DNA of 59,294 bases from an uncultured Dorea sp. (GCA_945870325.1 CAMBRQ010000014.1:1-59294); one strand, 5' to 3'; counted from the stretch's first letter, positions 1 to 8,232 are shown. The notes: generated from the sequence alone by a model not told the origin. Program-made: numbers and translations.

Positions 1-58
1 CCAGAGCCACTAAGCCTCATCCTTGCGCCGTACACTTTCCAACACTCCACTTTCTGCA
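1..58. other. Left edge, no feature seen
   Basis: These bases follow the CapA-like stop codon. I see no terminator hairpin or gene start in them. Confidence 0.6.
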
Positions 59-1354
59 CTAAATTCCCAATTCCTTACTATATCCTTCAATCTTATCCAA
101 CACCCTCTGCTTCTCCGAACCTTCCAATACAACCGGGCAATAATCATTATACCCACTGGCAGAAGAAAGAGAGCAAGGAATCATATTAATATCGTCATTT
201 TTTTCAACCCCATCTTTGCTGACCGTAAAAGTCTGTTGGAAGATCATGGTATCTTTGTCTCCGGGGTTAGAATTGCCGCCAAAACAGAAATTCCCCAAAC
301 TATAAGCAATGTACTTATCTTTATATTTTTCCACACCTTGCAGTACATGTGGATGATGACCGATGACCAGGTCGGCGCCCTCGTCAATTGCTAGATGAGC
401 TAATTGCTTCTGGGTATCGTTTGGTATATATTCCCGTTCGATTCCCCAATGGAAGTTTACGATGATCAATTGTGCTCCGGATTCTTTCAAGGCGGCAATA
501 TTCTCCTTCACCTGCTGCTTCTTTTCCAGATGTTCAGCCAGTTCATAGATTCCTGTAACGCCGACTTTCACCCCTTTGATATCGAGAATTTTGACATGTT
601 CATAGCCGAAAGTGACGATACCTTCATCTTCCAGGGCTTTGAGGGTATCAGTATAACTTTGTTCGCCATAATCATGGCTGTGATTATTTGCCATATTAGC
701 GGCTTCAATAGAACCTCCGGACAGGATCTTAGCATATTCGGCAGGACCTTTGAATGCGAATGTCTTATCCTGGCGGTCTTCAGAAGACGTAAGAGTTCCT
801 TCCATATTGACGATAGATAGATCGTCTTCTTCCAGAATCGAACGGACATTTTTGAAGAAATAATCTGGTCCCTGATTATCATAATAAGCATTCAGGCTGG
901 TAGACTGGTTAAAATTCACATCCGTACCCAGAGTACAGTCGCCGATGGAACTGACAGTAATTTTGACAGGTTTATCGCTATTTTTGGGTGTAGTGTTATC
1001 AATGACCAGTTCCTCTACATCAACACCGGAAATATCAATCTTACTCTTGGATTGCGTGTTGTCTGTGGATTGAGATGATTGTTCCTGCTGGTCGGATGAT
1101 TTGGTAACTAAAGATACGATTGCCCGTACGCCAAGTACCAGAGCAAGGCATATAAGGATAAGAAAAAGAGCACAGAATAACAAGCGCAGTCTTTTTAACT
1201 TCCTGCGTCTTGCACGTTTGTTTTTCGCGGCTTTGATTCCTTTCGAATTCCTGGTACCGGAGGCATCCTTAATCCCTCTGGAATTCCTTGTGTTGGAAGT
1301 ATTTTTCATACCTCTGGCATCTCTTGTTCTTTTATCATTTTTTTTCTCATTCAT
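59..1354 (-). CDS. CapA-family membrane-anchored metallophosphatase-like protein
   Basis: This 431-residue protein has a very basic N-terminus (about residues 1-57) with degenerate NTRNSRGIK / GTRNSKGIK repeats. One membrane segment follows at about 58-83, then a Ser/Gln-rich linker, then a CapA/PgsA domain from about residue 131. Visible domain motifs are GDCTLG, NMEGTLT, NNHSHDYG, NFHWGIE and GHHPHVLQG, the usual acidic and His positions of this metallophosphatase-like fold. The family is linked to poly-gamma-glutamate capsule export or cell-surface polymers, but no pgsB/pgsC-like partner is visible, so the substrate is unknown. The first ATG lies only about a dozen bases after a terminator hairpin and has no clear Shine-Dalgarno, so the start is uncertain; an internal ATG at codon 16 is an alternative. 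Confidence 0.8.
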   Translation of the reverse strand: MNEKKNDKRTRDARGMKNTSNTRNSRGIKDASGTRNSKGIKAAKNKRARRRKLKRLRLLFCALFLILICLALVLGVRAIVSLVTKSSDQQEQSSQSTDNTQSKSKIDISGVDVEELVIDNTTPKNSDKPVKITVSSIGDCTLGTDVNFNQSTSLNAYYDNQGPDYFFKNVRSILEEDDLSIVNMEGTLTSSEDRQDKTFAFKGPAEYAKILSGGSIEAANMANNHSHDYGEQSYTDTLKALEDEGIVTFGYEHVKILDIKGVKVGVTGIYELAEHLEKKQQVKENIAALKESGAQLIIVNFHWGIEREYIPNDTQKQLAHLAIDEGADLVIGHHPHVLQGVEKYKDKYIAYSLGNFCFGGNSNPGDKDTMIFQQTFTVSKDGVEKNDDINMIPCSLSSASGYNDYCPVVLEGSEKQRVLDKIEGYSKELGI

Positions 1355-1363
1355 CGTCTTATC

Positions 1364-1395
1364 ATAAAAAGGGGCAGCCTCTTATCAGGCTGCCC
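1364..1395 (-). terminator. Intrinsic terminator after the small P-loop gene
   Basis: On the minus strand GGGCAGCC(T) pairs with AGGCTGCC(C) around a seven-base loop, followed by CTTTTTATG. It ends the 1417-1839 gene. It also sits directly upstream of the CapA-like start codon, so it may limit read-through into that gene. Confidence 0.8.
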
Positions 1396-1416
1396 GCTGT
1401 CTTTTGTCGTGTTATG

Positions 1417-1839
1417 TTAATTCAGGTAACTGCAGCCTTCTTCGCTGATTCCAGATAAATCTGATTTATCTGCGCTGATGCTTACGAAGAATTCAATGCC
1501 GCATTCTGCTGAAATCTTTTTCAGTCTCTCTACAAAATCAGGCATACTGTCCAGAGAAATATCAGCATGTTTCAGGATTCCATCGATGAATATACATTCA
1601 ATATCGTGGTTGGAACTATACATTCCATATAAGAATCCGATGTATTCGTCTGTGTTCGTAATTGCCGGGAAATCATCCATACAGATAGTACGGATATCAA
1701 ATGCAACACTTGCTGTATCACGATGAGTCTTTTTGATAAATACTACATTTCCATTACAGGTTTTTGCTTTCTGATTCGCCTGCTCGATCATTTGTTGTGT
1801 CTTTCCGCTGCCTTTTGGGCCTGTTAATAAATTTACCAT
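1417..1839 (-). CDS. Small P-loop ATP-binding protein, function unknown
   Basis: This is a 140-residue protein. A Walker A motif (GPKGSGKT) lies within the first 15 residues. A Walker B-like stretch (IECIFIDG) follows near residue 88. It is a single compact P-loop domain with no membrane segment. Similar short clostridial proteins are annotated simply as ATP-binding, sometimes loosely as PilT-like; I cannot assign a substrate. The start at 1839 is chosen because AAGGAG lies eight bases upstream; the longer frame to 1863 would place that Shine-Dalgarno inside the gene. It is transcribed away from the leuS leader and followed by a terminator. Confidence 0.75.
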   Translation of the reverse strand: MVNLLTGPKGSGKTQQMIEQANQKAKTCNGNVVFIKKTHRDTASVAFDIRTICMDDFPAITNTDEYIGFLYGMYSSNHDIECIFIDGILKHADISLDSMPDFVERLKKISAECGIEFFVSISADKSDLSGISEEGCSYLN

Positions 1840-1900
1840 GGCAAACTCTCCTTTATGTATCATATTATACTGAGCGTTTCAGTACGATTTGCTTATGTCT

Positions 1901-1929
1901 ATTATACACTAAAGGAGTATAGGGAACAA
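1901..1929 (-). promoter_or_regulatory. Probable sigma-A promoter for the small P-loop gene
   Basis: Read on the minus strand, TTGTTC (1929-1924) is followed by a 17-bp spacer and a perfect TATAAT (1906-1901), about 62 bases before the start codon. It is one half of a divergent intergenic region shared with leuS. Confidence 0.6.
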
Positions 1930-2035
1930 CCTAAAAAATATAATTTATGCCTACAAATTTATATATGAAGTTTACGTGAAAAATTTACGAAAAATTTCAT
2001 GAAAATTAAGTTGCAGCGATAATTGCAGATTGGAC

Positions 2036-2064
2036 TTGACTTATTTTAACATTCTTCATATAAT
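2036..2064 (+). promoter_or_regulatory. Sigma-A promoter for the leuS leader
   Basis: TTGACT (2036-2041), a 17-bp spacer and TATAAT (2059-2064) form a near-consensus promoter. Transcription from about 2071 would include the whole T-box leader and the three downstream hairpins, giving a leader of nearly 500 bases. Confidence 0.85.
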
Positions 2065-2097
2065 AAGAAAGCATACAATAAGTAAAAAATATTGCAG

Positions 2098-2415
2098 CAA
2101 CGTTGATGAGGAGTAGTAAGAGCCTATCGTTATCAGAGAACTGCCGGATGGTGCGAGGCAGTTAGCGTAATCTCCCAACTCGCCTCGGAGTTCTTCTGGT
2201 GAAAGGCATGATGATTCGAAAATCGTGACGCTTTAAAAAGATATCATCAAGCAGCATAGGCAGAAGCGGGCATTCCCGTTATAGAAGTAATGAGTGCATC
2301 GGCATAGAATCTATGGATGTAACCAGAGTGTTATGCGGATAGATCATGCGGATGAAAAAGAGTGGTACCACGGAAGTTTAAGCCTTTTCGTCTCTTTAGA
2401 GATGAGAAGGCTTTT
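2098..2415 (+). promoter_or_regulatory. T-box leader of leuS (tRNA-sensing attenuator)
   Basis: The leader starts with a typical stem I opening (GATGAGGAGTAGTA). It has the distal GCCGGATGGTGCGAGGC arrangement and a plausible specifier CTC at 2179-2181 followed by G, which fits leucine. The antiterminator T-box core AGTGGTACCACGG lies at 2361-2373. It ends with a terminator hairpin (AGCCTTTTC ... GAGAAGGCT then T residues, 2380-2415). By family knowledge, uncharged tRNA-Leu pairs with the specifier and T-box and allows read-through into leuS. The exact specifier boundary is my reading by eye. Confidence 0.9.
2380..2415 (+). terminator. T-box regulated terminator
   Basis: AAGCCTTTTCGTCTC and GAGATGAGAAGGCTT pair closely and run into a short T tract. 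The hairpin directly follows the T-box sequence and is the attenuator switched by tRNA binding. Confidence 0.85.
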
Positions 2416-2551
2416 ACTAGGTTCGAAAGGACCTCACCAAGTAAAGTAAGTAGGAAACATCTGCGCCACTAGGCTCGAAAGGACCTCGCCAAGTCGGCAA
2501 GATGTATATTGCTTACTAGGTTCGAAAGAACCTCACCAAGTAATCAATATA
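2414..2551 (+). repeat. Three tandem structured hairpins in the leuS leader
   Basis: There are three copies of one module, at 2414-2444, 2458-2504 and 2505-2551. Each has the core ACT-AGGYTC-GAAA-GRACCT-CRCCA-AGT. That is a six-bp helix (one C/A mismatch in copy 2) closed by a GAAA tetraloop, with a five-base CRCCA bulge on the 3' side, above an outer stem. Outer stems differ in sequence yet still pair: TTTACT/AGTAAA; CATCT plus GCCACT with AGT-C-GGC plus AGATG; TATATTG plus TTACT with AGTAA plus CAATATA. The last hairpin ends on the first base of the leuS Shine-Dalgarno. I do not recognise this motif from any RNA family. Confidence 0.8.
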
Positions 2552-2565
2552 GGAGGAATAATAAG

Positions 2566-4995
2566 ATGTCAAAGATACCTTATAATCATAAGGCGATTGA
2601 GAAAAAATGGCGTGAGAACTGGGAGAAGAATCCGGTAAACGTCAAAGTAAATGAAGACGGAAGCAAGCGTGAGAAATACTACTGCTTGGATATGTTCCCA
2701 TATCCATCAGGCAATGGCCTGCATGTAGGTCACTGGAGAGGATATGTAATCTCCGATGTATGGAGCAGATACAAGTTACAGCAGGGATACTACATCATTC
2801 ACCCGATGGGATGGGATGCATTCGGTCTTCCGGCTGAGAATTATGCGATTAAGATGGGGGTACATCCTGCGATCTCTACTGCTGAGAATGTAAAGAACAT
2901 CAAGCGTCAGATAGGTGAGATTGCAGCATTATATGACTGGGACAGAGAGGTTAACACAACGGATCCTGAATTCTATAAATGGACACAGTGGATCTTCGTA
3001 AAGATGTTCAAGGAAGGCCTTGCTTATGAGAAAGAGTTTCCGATCAACTGGTGCCCGTCCTGTAAGACAGGTCTTGCTAATGAAGAAGTTGTCAATGGTA
3101 AATGTGAGCGTTGTGGTTCAGAGGTTACCAAGAAGAATCTTCGTCAGTGGATGCTGAAGATTACTGCTTATGCAGAGCGTCTGTTAAATGACCTGGATAA
3201 ACTTGACTGGCCGGAGAAGGTTAAGAAGATGCAGGCAGACTGGATCGGCAAATCTTACGGTGCAGAAGTAGATTTCCCAGTGGATGGAAGAGATGAGAAG
3301 ATTACGGTCTATACAACCAGACCGGATACCTTATATGGAGCAACCTTCATGGTACTGGCTCCAGAACATGAACTGGCAAAAAGCCTTGCAACGGACGAGA
3401 CCAGAGAAGCAGTTGAGAAATACATTTTCGAGGCTTCTATGAAATCCAATGTAGACCGTATGCAGGATAAAGAGAAGACAGGTGTATTTACAGGAAGTTA
3501 TGCAATTAATCCGTTAAATGGCGAGAAGACACCAATCTGGCTGTCTGATTACGTGCTGTCTGATTATGGTACAGGTGCTATCATGTGTGTACCTGCTCAT
3601 GATGATCGTGACTTTGAATTTGCGACTAAGTTCGGTATCCCGATTATTCAGGTTATTGCCAAGGATGGGGAAGAGATTGAAAATATGACGGAGGCTTATA
3701 CAGAAGCTAGTGGAACTATGATCAATTCTGGTGAATGGAATGGAATGGAATCTGCTGTTCTTAAGAAAGAAGCACCTCACATTATTGAGGAGCGTGGAAT
3801 CGGACGTGCAACTGTGAATTATAAATTGCGTGACTGGGTATTCTCCCGTCAGCGTTACTGGGGCGAGCCAATCCCGATCGTACACTGCCCGGATTGCGGC
3901 AATGTGCCGGTACCAGAGGAAGAGTTACCGCTTCGCCTGCCGGATGTAGAATCCTACGAGCCGACAGGAACCGGAGAATCACCGCTTGCTGGAATCGAAG
4001 AATGGGTGAATTGTACTTGTCCGGTATGTGGCAAACCTGCAAAACGTGAGACCAACACCATGCCTCAGTGGGCAGGTTCTTCCTGGTATTTCCTGCGTTA
4101 TGTAGATAACCATAATGATAAAGAACTGGTATCCAGAGAGAAAGCAGATGAGATGCTTCCGGTAGATATGTATATTGGTGGTGTAGAGCACGCAGTGCTT
4201 CATCTTCTGTATTCTCGTTTCTATACCAAGTTCTTATACGATATTGGAGCAGTAGACTTTGATGAGCCATTCCAGAAACTGTTCAATCAGGGAATGATCA
4301 CTGGTAAGAATGGTATTAAGATGAGTAAATCTAAAGGAAATGTAGTATCTCCGGATGATCTGGTAAGAGATTATGGATGTGATTCCTTAAGAATGTACGA
4401 ATTATTCGTAGGTCCACCGGAACTGGATGCTGAATGGGATGACCGTGGAATCGACGGTGTAAACCGTTTCTTAAAGCGTGTATGGAATCTTGTGATGGAC
4501 AGCAAGGAAGCAGACGTAAAAGCAACCAAGGAAATGATCAAAGAGCGTCACAGACTGGTATGTGATATTACAAAGCGTCTGGAGAGTTTCAGCCTGAATA
4601 CAGCAATCTCCGGTTTCATGGAGCATAACAATAAACTCATTGAGATTGCGAAGAAAGAGGGCGGCATTGATAAAGAGACGTTATCCACAATGGCAGTTCT
4701 TCTGTCCCCATTTGCTCCGCATATCGCAGAGGAGATCTGGGAGCAGTTAGGTCATGAGGGAAGCGTATTTAATGCTGGATGGCCTACCTATGATGAAGAG
4801 GCTATGAAGGATGATGAGATCCAGGTGCCGGTACAGATCAATGGCAAGACAAGAGCCGTAATCTCTGTGTCAGCGGATATTTCTAAGGAGGATGCAATTG
4901 CGGCTGGTAAAGAAGCGGTTGCAGACAAACTGACAGGAACGATTGTGAAAGAGATCTATGTTCCGAAGAAGATTATTAATATTGTACAGAAGTAA
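2566..4995 (+). CDS. leuS: Leucyl-tRNA synthetase
   Basis: This 809-residue class I synthetase charges tRNA-Leu. The signature HIGH is present as HVGH near residue 50 in PYPSGNGLHVGHW. KMSKS is exact near residue 585 (KMSKSKGNVV). A zinc-binding region (CPSC ... CERCG) and the CP1 editing domain (TTRPDTLYGATF, then VPAHDDRDFEFA) are seen. The C-terminal anticodon-binding domain is complete. The start ATG at 2566 follows AGGAGG by nine bases; the longer frame to 2509 runs back through the hairpin repeats and is rejected. Expression is set by the T-box leader, and the last leader hairpin abuts the ribosome-binding site. Confidence 0.98.
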   Translation: MSKIPYNHKAIEKKWRENWEKNPVNVKVNEDGSKREKYYCLDMFPYPSGNGLHVGHWRGYVISDVWSRYKLQQGYYIIHPMGWDAFGLPAENYAIKMGVHPAISTAENVKNIKRQIGEIAALYDWDREVNTTDPEFYKWTQWIFVKMFKEGLAYEKEFPINWCPSCKTGLANEEVVNGKCERCGSEVTKKNLRQWMLKITAYAERLLNDLDKLDWPEKVKKMQADWIGKSYGAEVDFPVDGRDEKITVYTTRPDTLYGATFMVLAPEHELAKSLATDETREAVEKYIFEASMKSNVDRMQDKEKTGVFTGSYAINPLNGEKTPIWLSDYVLSDYGTGAIMCVPAHDDRDFEFATKFGIPIIQVIAKDGEEIENMTEAYTEASGTMINSGEWNGMESAVLKKEAPHIIEERGIGRATVNYKLRDWVFSRQRYWGEPIPIVHCPDCGNVPVPEEELPLRLPDVESYEPTGTGESPLAGIEEWVNCTCPVCGKPAKRETNTMPQWAGSSWYFLRYVDNHNDKELVSREKADEMLPVDMYIGGVEHAVLHLLYSRFYTKFLYDIGAVDFDEPFQKLFNQGMITGKNGIKMSKSKGNVVSPDDLVRDYGCDSLRMYELFVGPPELDAEWDDRGIDGVNRFLKRVWNLVMDSKEADVKATKEMIKERHRLVCDITKRLESFSLNTAISGFMEHNNKLIEIAKKEGGIDKETLSTMAVLLSPFAPHIAEEIWEQLGHEGSVFNAGWPTYDEEAMKDDEIQVPVQINGKTRAVISVSADISKEDAIAAGKEAVADKLTGTIVKEIYVPKKIINIVQK

Positions 4996-5010
4996 GCCAT
5001 GCGAATAACG

Positions 5011-5062
5011 GAAGAGATAGGATTATCCTGCTTGCAGAGATGAGACTATCTCTTTTGTTATT
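5011..5062 (+). terminator. leuS terminator
   Basis: AAGAGATAG (5012-5020) pairs with CTATCTCTT (5046-5054) around a long internal segment, followed by TTGTTATT. It lies 16 bases after the leuS stop. Confidence 0.65.
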
Positions 5063-5115
5063 ATAGGGTGACGCTTGACAAACTTTATGTCATTTTTCTT
5101 TTCGAGAAATGCTGC

Positions 5116-5144
5116 TTGACAATCCTATCAAAATATGGTAGCTT
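5116..5144 (+). promoter_or_regulatory. Possible promoter for the mannitol dehydrogenase-family gene
   Basis: A consensus TTGACA (5116-5121) lies about 95 bases before the start. With a 17-bp spacer the -10 would be TAGCTT, which is weak, so an activator or another -10 such as the nearby GAATAT may be used. Confidence 0.3.
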
Positions 5145-5216
5145 GAATATAGCAATTGGTACTATAATTAAATACCATTTTAAACGTAAAATGAATCTAT
5201 AAAAGGAGGAAAGATC

Positions 5217-6836
5217 ATGGAACTGACGTTGAAGGGAGTAAAGAGTCGCGAGGAATGGGAAAAGGCCGGTATTGTACTTCCGGGGTATGATATTGAAGCT
5301 GTTGCGGAAGCGACCAGAAAGGAACCAGTATGGGTTCACTTTGGAGTTGGAAACATTTTCCGTGTGTTTCTGGGAGGAATTGCGGACACTCTGTTAGAAA
5401 ATGGAGCGGCAGACAGGGGCATTACCTGCGTGGAAGCATTTGATTATGATGTGGTGGATAAGATATATGATCCATTTGATAATCTGGCACTGAGCGTTAT
5501 CCTTCATGGAGACGGAACACAGGATAAGAAGGTTCTGGGATCGCTGACAGAAGCGATCAAAGCACAGAATGAAGATGAAGCGGCATGGAACCGGTTGAAA
5601 GAGATCTTCGCGGCACCAAGCCTTCAGATGGTATCATTTACCATTACAGAGAAGGGATACGCTTTGAAGAAGGCAGACGGAGAGTTTTTTGGATTCGTGG
5701 AAAAGGATATTGAAAATGGACCTGAGAAGGCAACGGGCGCTATGGGCATTGTAACCGCAATGCTGCTGGAGCGTTATCAGAAAGGCGGAATACCGATTGC
5801 GCTGGTATCTATGGATAACTGCTCCCAGAATGGCGAGAAGTTAAGAGAGTCTGTTCTTGCTATGACGGAGGAGTGGAAGAAGCGAGGATTTGTAGATGAG
5901 GGATTTGCTGCGTATGTGAACGATAAAGCAAAGGTGTCTTTCCCGTGGACAATGATTGATAAGATTACTCCAAGACCAAGCGAGAAGATTGCTGATGAAT
6001 TGGAAGCGGCGGGAGTAAAAGACATGCAGCCGGTAATTACGTCCAAGAGAACGTATATTGCTCCGTTTGTCAATGCAGAAGGACCGCAGTATCTGGTAAT
6101 AGAAGATGATTTCCCAAATGGACGTCCGGCATTAGAAAAGGCGGAAAAAGCAGGCGTTTATATGACAGACCGGGATACGGTCAACAAGTCTGAGAGAATG
6201 AAGGTAACGGTGTGTTTGAATCCTATACATACCGCGCTGGGACCTTATGGGTGCCTGTTGGGATATGATCTGTTCTCGGATGAGATGCGGGATGAAGATA
6301 TGTTGAAACTTGGAAGGCTGGTTGGCTATGGTGAAGGAATGGATGTGGTTCCGGATCCGGGTATTCTTTCACCAAAGGCCTTTCTGGATGAGTGTATGAA
6401 TGAGAGATTTCCGAACCCATATCTTGGCGATACCTGTCTGCGGCTTTGTACCGACTCTTCCCAGGGACTTGGAGTTCGGTTCGGTGTTACGGTAGGAGCG
6501 TATGTGGAGAAATATGGAGATGCCAAAAAACTGATCGGAATTCCACTTGCAATTGCCGGATGGCTTCGTTATTTGCTGGGTGTGGACGATAAGGGGAATA
6601 CTTATGAACTTGCACCAGATCCTATGGCAGCAGAGATGCAGGAAAGGCTTGCAGACATTGTGATCGGAGATCCTTCCACGCTCAAAGATCAGTTAAAATG
6701 GATTCTTTCGAATGAGAATGTATTCTTTATTAATCTTTATGAAGCAGGGATTGGTGAGTTGATCGAAGAGATTTTCAGAGAAGAGATTGCGGGACCAGGA
6801 GCGGTTAGGGCAACAGTTCAAAAGTATCTTGCATAG
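5217..6836 (+). CDS. Mannitol dehydrogenase-family oxidoreductase (probable fructuronate reductase)
   Basis: This 539-residue NAD(P)-dependent long-chain polyol/hexuronate dehydrogenase has an N-terminal Rossmann half with HFGVGNIFRVFLG near residue 41. The catalytic half contains the family motif K-x5-N-x2-H as KVTVCLNPIH near residue 330. Length and the downstream GPYGCLLGYD stretch fit the mannitol dehydrogenase / D-mannonate oxidoreductase group, which reduces fructuronate to mannonate or oxidises polyols. The exact substrate cannot be told from sequence. No uxuA, uxaC or kdg genes are adjacent, so the gene stands alone between its own promoter region and terminator. The start ATG follows AAAGGAGGAAAGATC. 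Confidence 0.85.
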   Translation: MELTLKGVKSREEWEKAGIVLPGYDIEAVAEATRKEPVWVHFGVGNIFRVFLGGIADTLLENGAADRGITCVEAFDYDVVDKIYDPFDNLALSVILHGDGTQDKKVLGSLTEAIKAQNEDEAAWNRLKEIFAAPSLQMVSFTITEKGYALKKADGEFFGFVEKDIENGPEKATGAMGIVTAMLLERYQKGGIPIALVSMDNCSQNGEKLRESVLAMTEEWKKRGFVDEGFAAYVNDKAKVSFPWTMIDKITPRPSEKIADELEAAGVKDMQPVITSKRTYIAPFVNAEGPQYLVIEDDFPNGRPALEKAEKAGVYMTDRDTVNKSERMKVTVCLNPIHTALGPYGCLLGYDLFSDEMRDEDMLKLGRLVGYGEGMDVVPDPGILSPKAFLDECMNERFPNPYLGDTCLRLCTDSSQGLGVRFGVTVGAYVEKYGDAKKLIGIPLAIAGWLRYLLGVDDKGNTYELAPDPMAAEMQERLADIVIGDPSTLKDQLKWILSNENVFFINLYEAGIGELIEEIFREEIAGPGAVRATVQKYLA

Positions 6837-6861
6837 ATCGGTTTAAATACTATAAAGTTTA

Positions 6862-6903
6862 AAAACAGGAGAAACTGTCGGTATGGGCAGATTCTCCTGT
6901 TTC
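6862..6903 (+). terminator. Terminator after the dehydrogenase gene
   Basis: AACAGGAGAA (6864-6873) is perfectly complementary to TTCTCCTGTT (6892-6901). The T tract is short, but the stem is strong and isolated. Confidence 0.7.
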
Positions 6904-6970
6904 AATATGCTGCCAAAGAATCTAAAAAGAGTCGTTTCCCAATAAATAACAAAAGATTTTTGCTTTTCTA

Positions 6971-7001
6971 TTGACCTTCAAGTCACTTTATCCTTTATAA
7001 T
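6971..7001 (+). promoter_or_regulatory. MerR-type promoter with 19-bp spacer
   Basis: TTGACC (6971-6976) and TATAAT (6996-7001) are separated by 19 bp. This over-long spacing is typical of promoters activated by DNA-twisting MerR regulators. The spacer carries an imperfect dyad (TTCAAGT-CACTTTA) where a MerR dimer would bind. It lies 33 bases ahead of the MerR gene start, so autoregulation is likely. Confidence 0.75.
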
Positions 7002-7033
7002 TGCACTATCAGAAAGGAAAAGGAGGCATCCAT

Positions 7034-8221
7034 ATGAAGATAAAAGATGTAGAAAAGCGGGTTGGAATAACAAAAGCTAATATACGGTATTATGAGAAAG
7101 AAGGACTCCTTTCACCAGTAAGAGATCAAGAAAATAATTATCGGGAATATTCTGAGGGTGATGTGAAGCGTCTGGAACAGATTAAGGTTTTAAGGGCACT
7201 GGGAATATCTATTGCAGATATTAAAGAGTTGAATACAGGCAGGATTACCTTGAATGAAGTCATGGGAAGACGTTTGGAGCAGATCTATGAGGAAGAGAAG
7301 AATTTGAAAGAGATTGAGGATGTGTGCCGGTCTATCAAGTGGCAGAATCTGTCGATGGAAGAAGTGAATGAACAGATCCTGGGAGGATCTGAGGAAACTT
7401 GGAAAGAGCAGTTTGAGAGGATCTGGAAAGAAGATATTACGAAGGAAATCCTGCAGCCCAAACAACTCAACCGTAATCTGGCACTGATGCTTTCTTGGGG
7501 GTATCTGATCAACGTGATGATTGCACTTTTGTTCGGTAATTATTTCCTGAAGTATCAGGGGAATGGTATGAAAGGAGGAATATGGAGTAAGGGTTTGCTT
7601 ATGTCAACGGGACCTGATACAGAAGCGATTGGCTGGCAGTCAGGAGTTTTCGATCAATGGAACTGGCTGATATTGTTGTTTGTCATCAGTATATTTTGCT
7701 ATATTGGCATATATTGGACTTCCAGCGTCAGGATACAGGCGGTTATTTTCCATATTGAAGCACTGATATTAACACCGTTGGTGTCTGGAATATTCCTGTT
7801 GATAGATAACATGATCAAAGCAGGAAGGATGCAAGAGGAGGTCAATAGAACGGTTAGTGGCATATATCTGGCAGTCTTCTGGATGGCGATGGTTGTTTAT
7901 GTACTTCTTCTGCTCCTGTTGTCTAAGACGTGGGATCAGTTATTTATGAAAGCAAGATATGTATTCGGGATCGCAGTGGCTTATACGATTATTATGACGG
8001 TTGTGGCAGGTGTGATCAGCGGCGTATGGATAACATCGGCGATTGTATTTCTTATATTTACATTGTATCTGGGCTTGAGTTGGTATCATGTGAACGGCGA
8101 CGTTCCTGAGGATGGAGGCAGCCGTTATTATGCAATTACGAATGCGAGCCGAATCATGAACATTGGCGGTGTACTTCAGAATATGAAAGGCAAGACAAGA
8201 GGAACATTCGTATATAGATAA
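7034..8221 (+). CDS. MerR-family regulator with C-terminal multi-pass membrane domain
   Basis: This is a 395-residue protein. Residues 1-70 are a MerR winged helix-turn-helix (VGITKANIRYYEKEGLL, NNYREYSEGDVKRL). A helical linker rich in Glu follows to about residue 145. About six hydrophobic segments come next (roughly 150-172, 210-228, 234-258, 275-297, 308-330, 332-350). It therefore looks like a DNA-binding protein anchored in the membrane, with the sensor probably in or near the bilayer. The start at 7034 is preceded by AAGGAGG. A 19-bp-spacer promoter lies upstream and a terminator follows, so it is a single-gene unit. No obvious target gene is adjacent. Confidence 0.85.
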   Translation: MKIKDVEKRVGITKANIRYYEKEGLLSPVRDQENNYREYSEGDVKRLEQIKVLRALGISIADIKELNTGRITLNEVMGRRLEQIYEEEKNLKEIEDVCRSIKWQNLSMEEVNEQILGGSEETWKEQFERIWKEDITKEILQPKQLNRNLALMLSWGYLINVMIALLFGNYFLKYQGNGMKGGIWSKGLLMSTGPDTEAIGWQSGVFDQWNWLILLFVISIFCYIGIYWTSSVRIQAVIFHIEALILTPLVSGIFLLIDNMIKAGRMQEEVNRTVSGIYLAVFWMAMVVYVLLLLLLSKTWDQLFMKARYVFGIAVAYTIIMTVVAGVISGVWITSAIVFLIFTLYLGLSWYHVNGDVPEDGGSRYYAITNASRIMNIGGVLQNMKGKTRGTFVYR

Positions 8222-8232
8222 ATTTCACCCAA

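Noticed and set aside
23-820. Plus-strand open frames at 23-394 and 404-820
   Set aside because: They are antisense to the CapA-like gene, have no ribosome-binding sites and no recognisable protein features.
2414-2551. CsrA-type sites in the three leader hairpins
   Set aside because: GGA lies in the stem rather than the loop, and copy 3 has GAA instead.
2414-2551. CRISPR array reading of the three repeats
   Set aside because: Only three imperfect copies, spacer regions are part of the paired stems, and no cas genes are present.
2509-2565. Longer leuS start at 2509
   Set aside because: It would translate through the third hairpin and the Shine-Dalgarno; the 2566 ATG has an ideal AGGAGG.
5075-5080. 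TTGACA at 5075 as a promoter
   Set aside because: No -10-like sequence lies 16-19 bases downstream.
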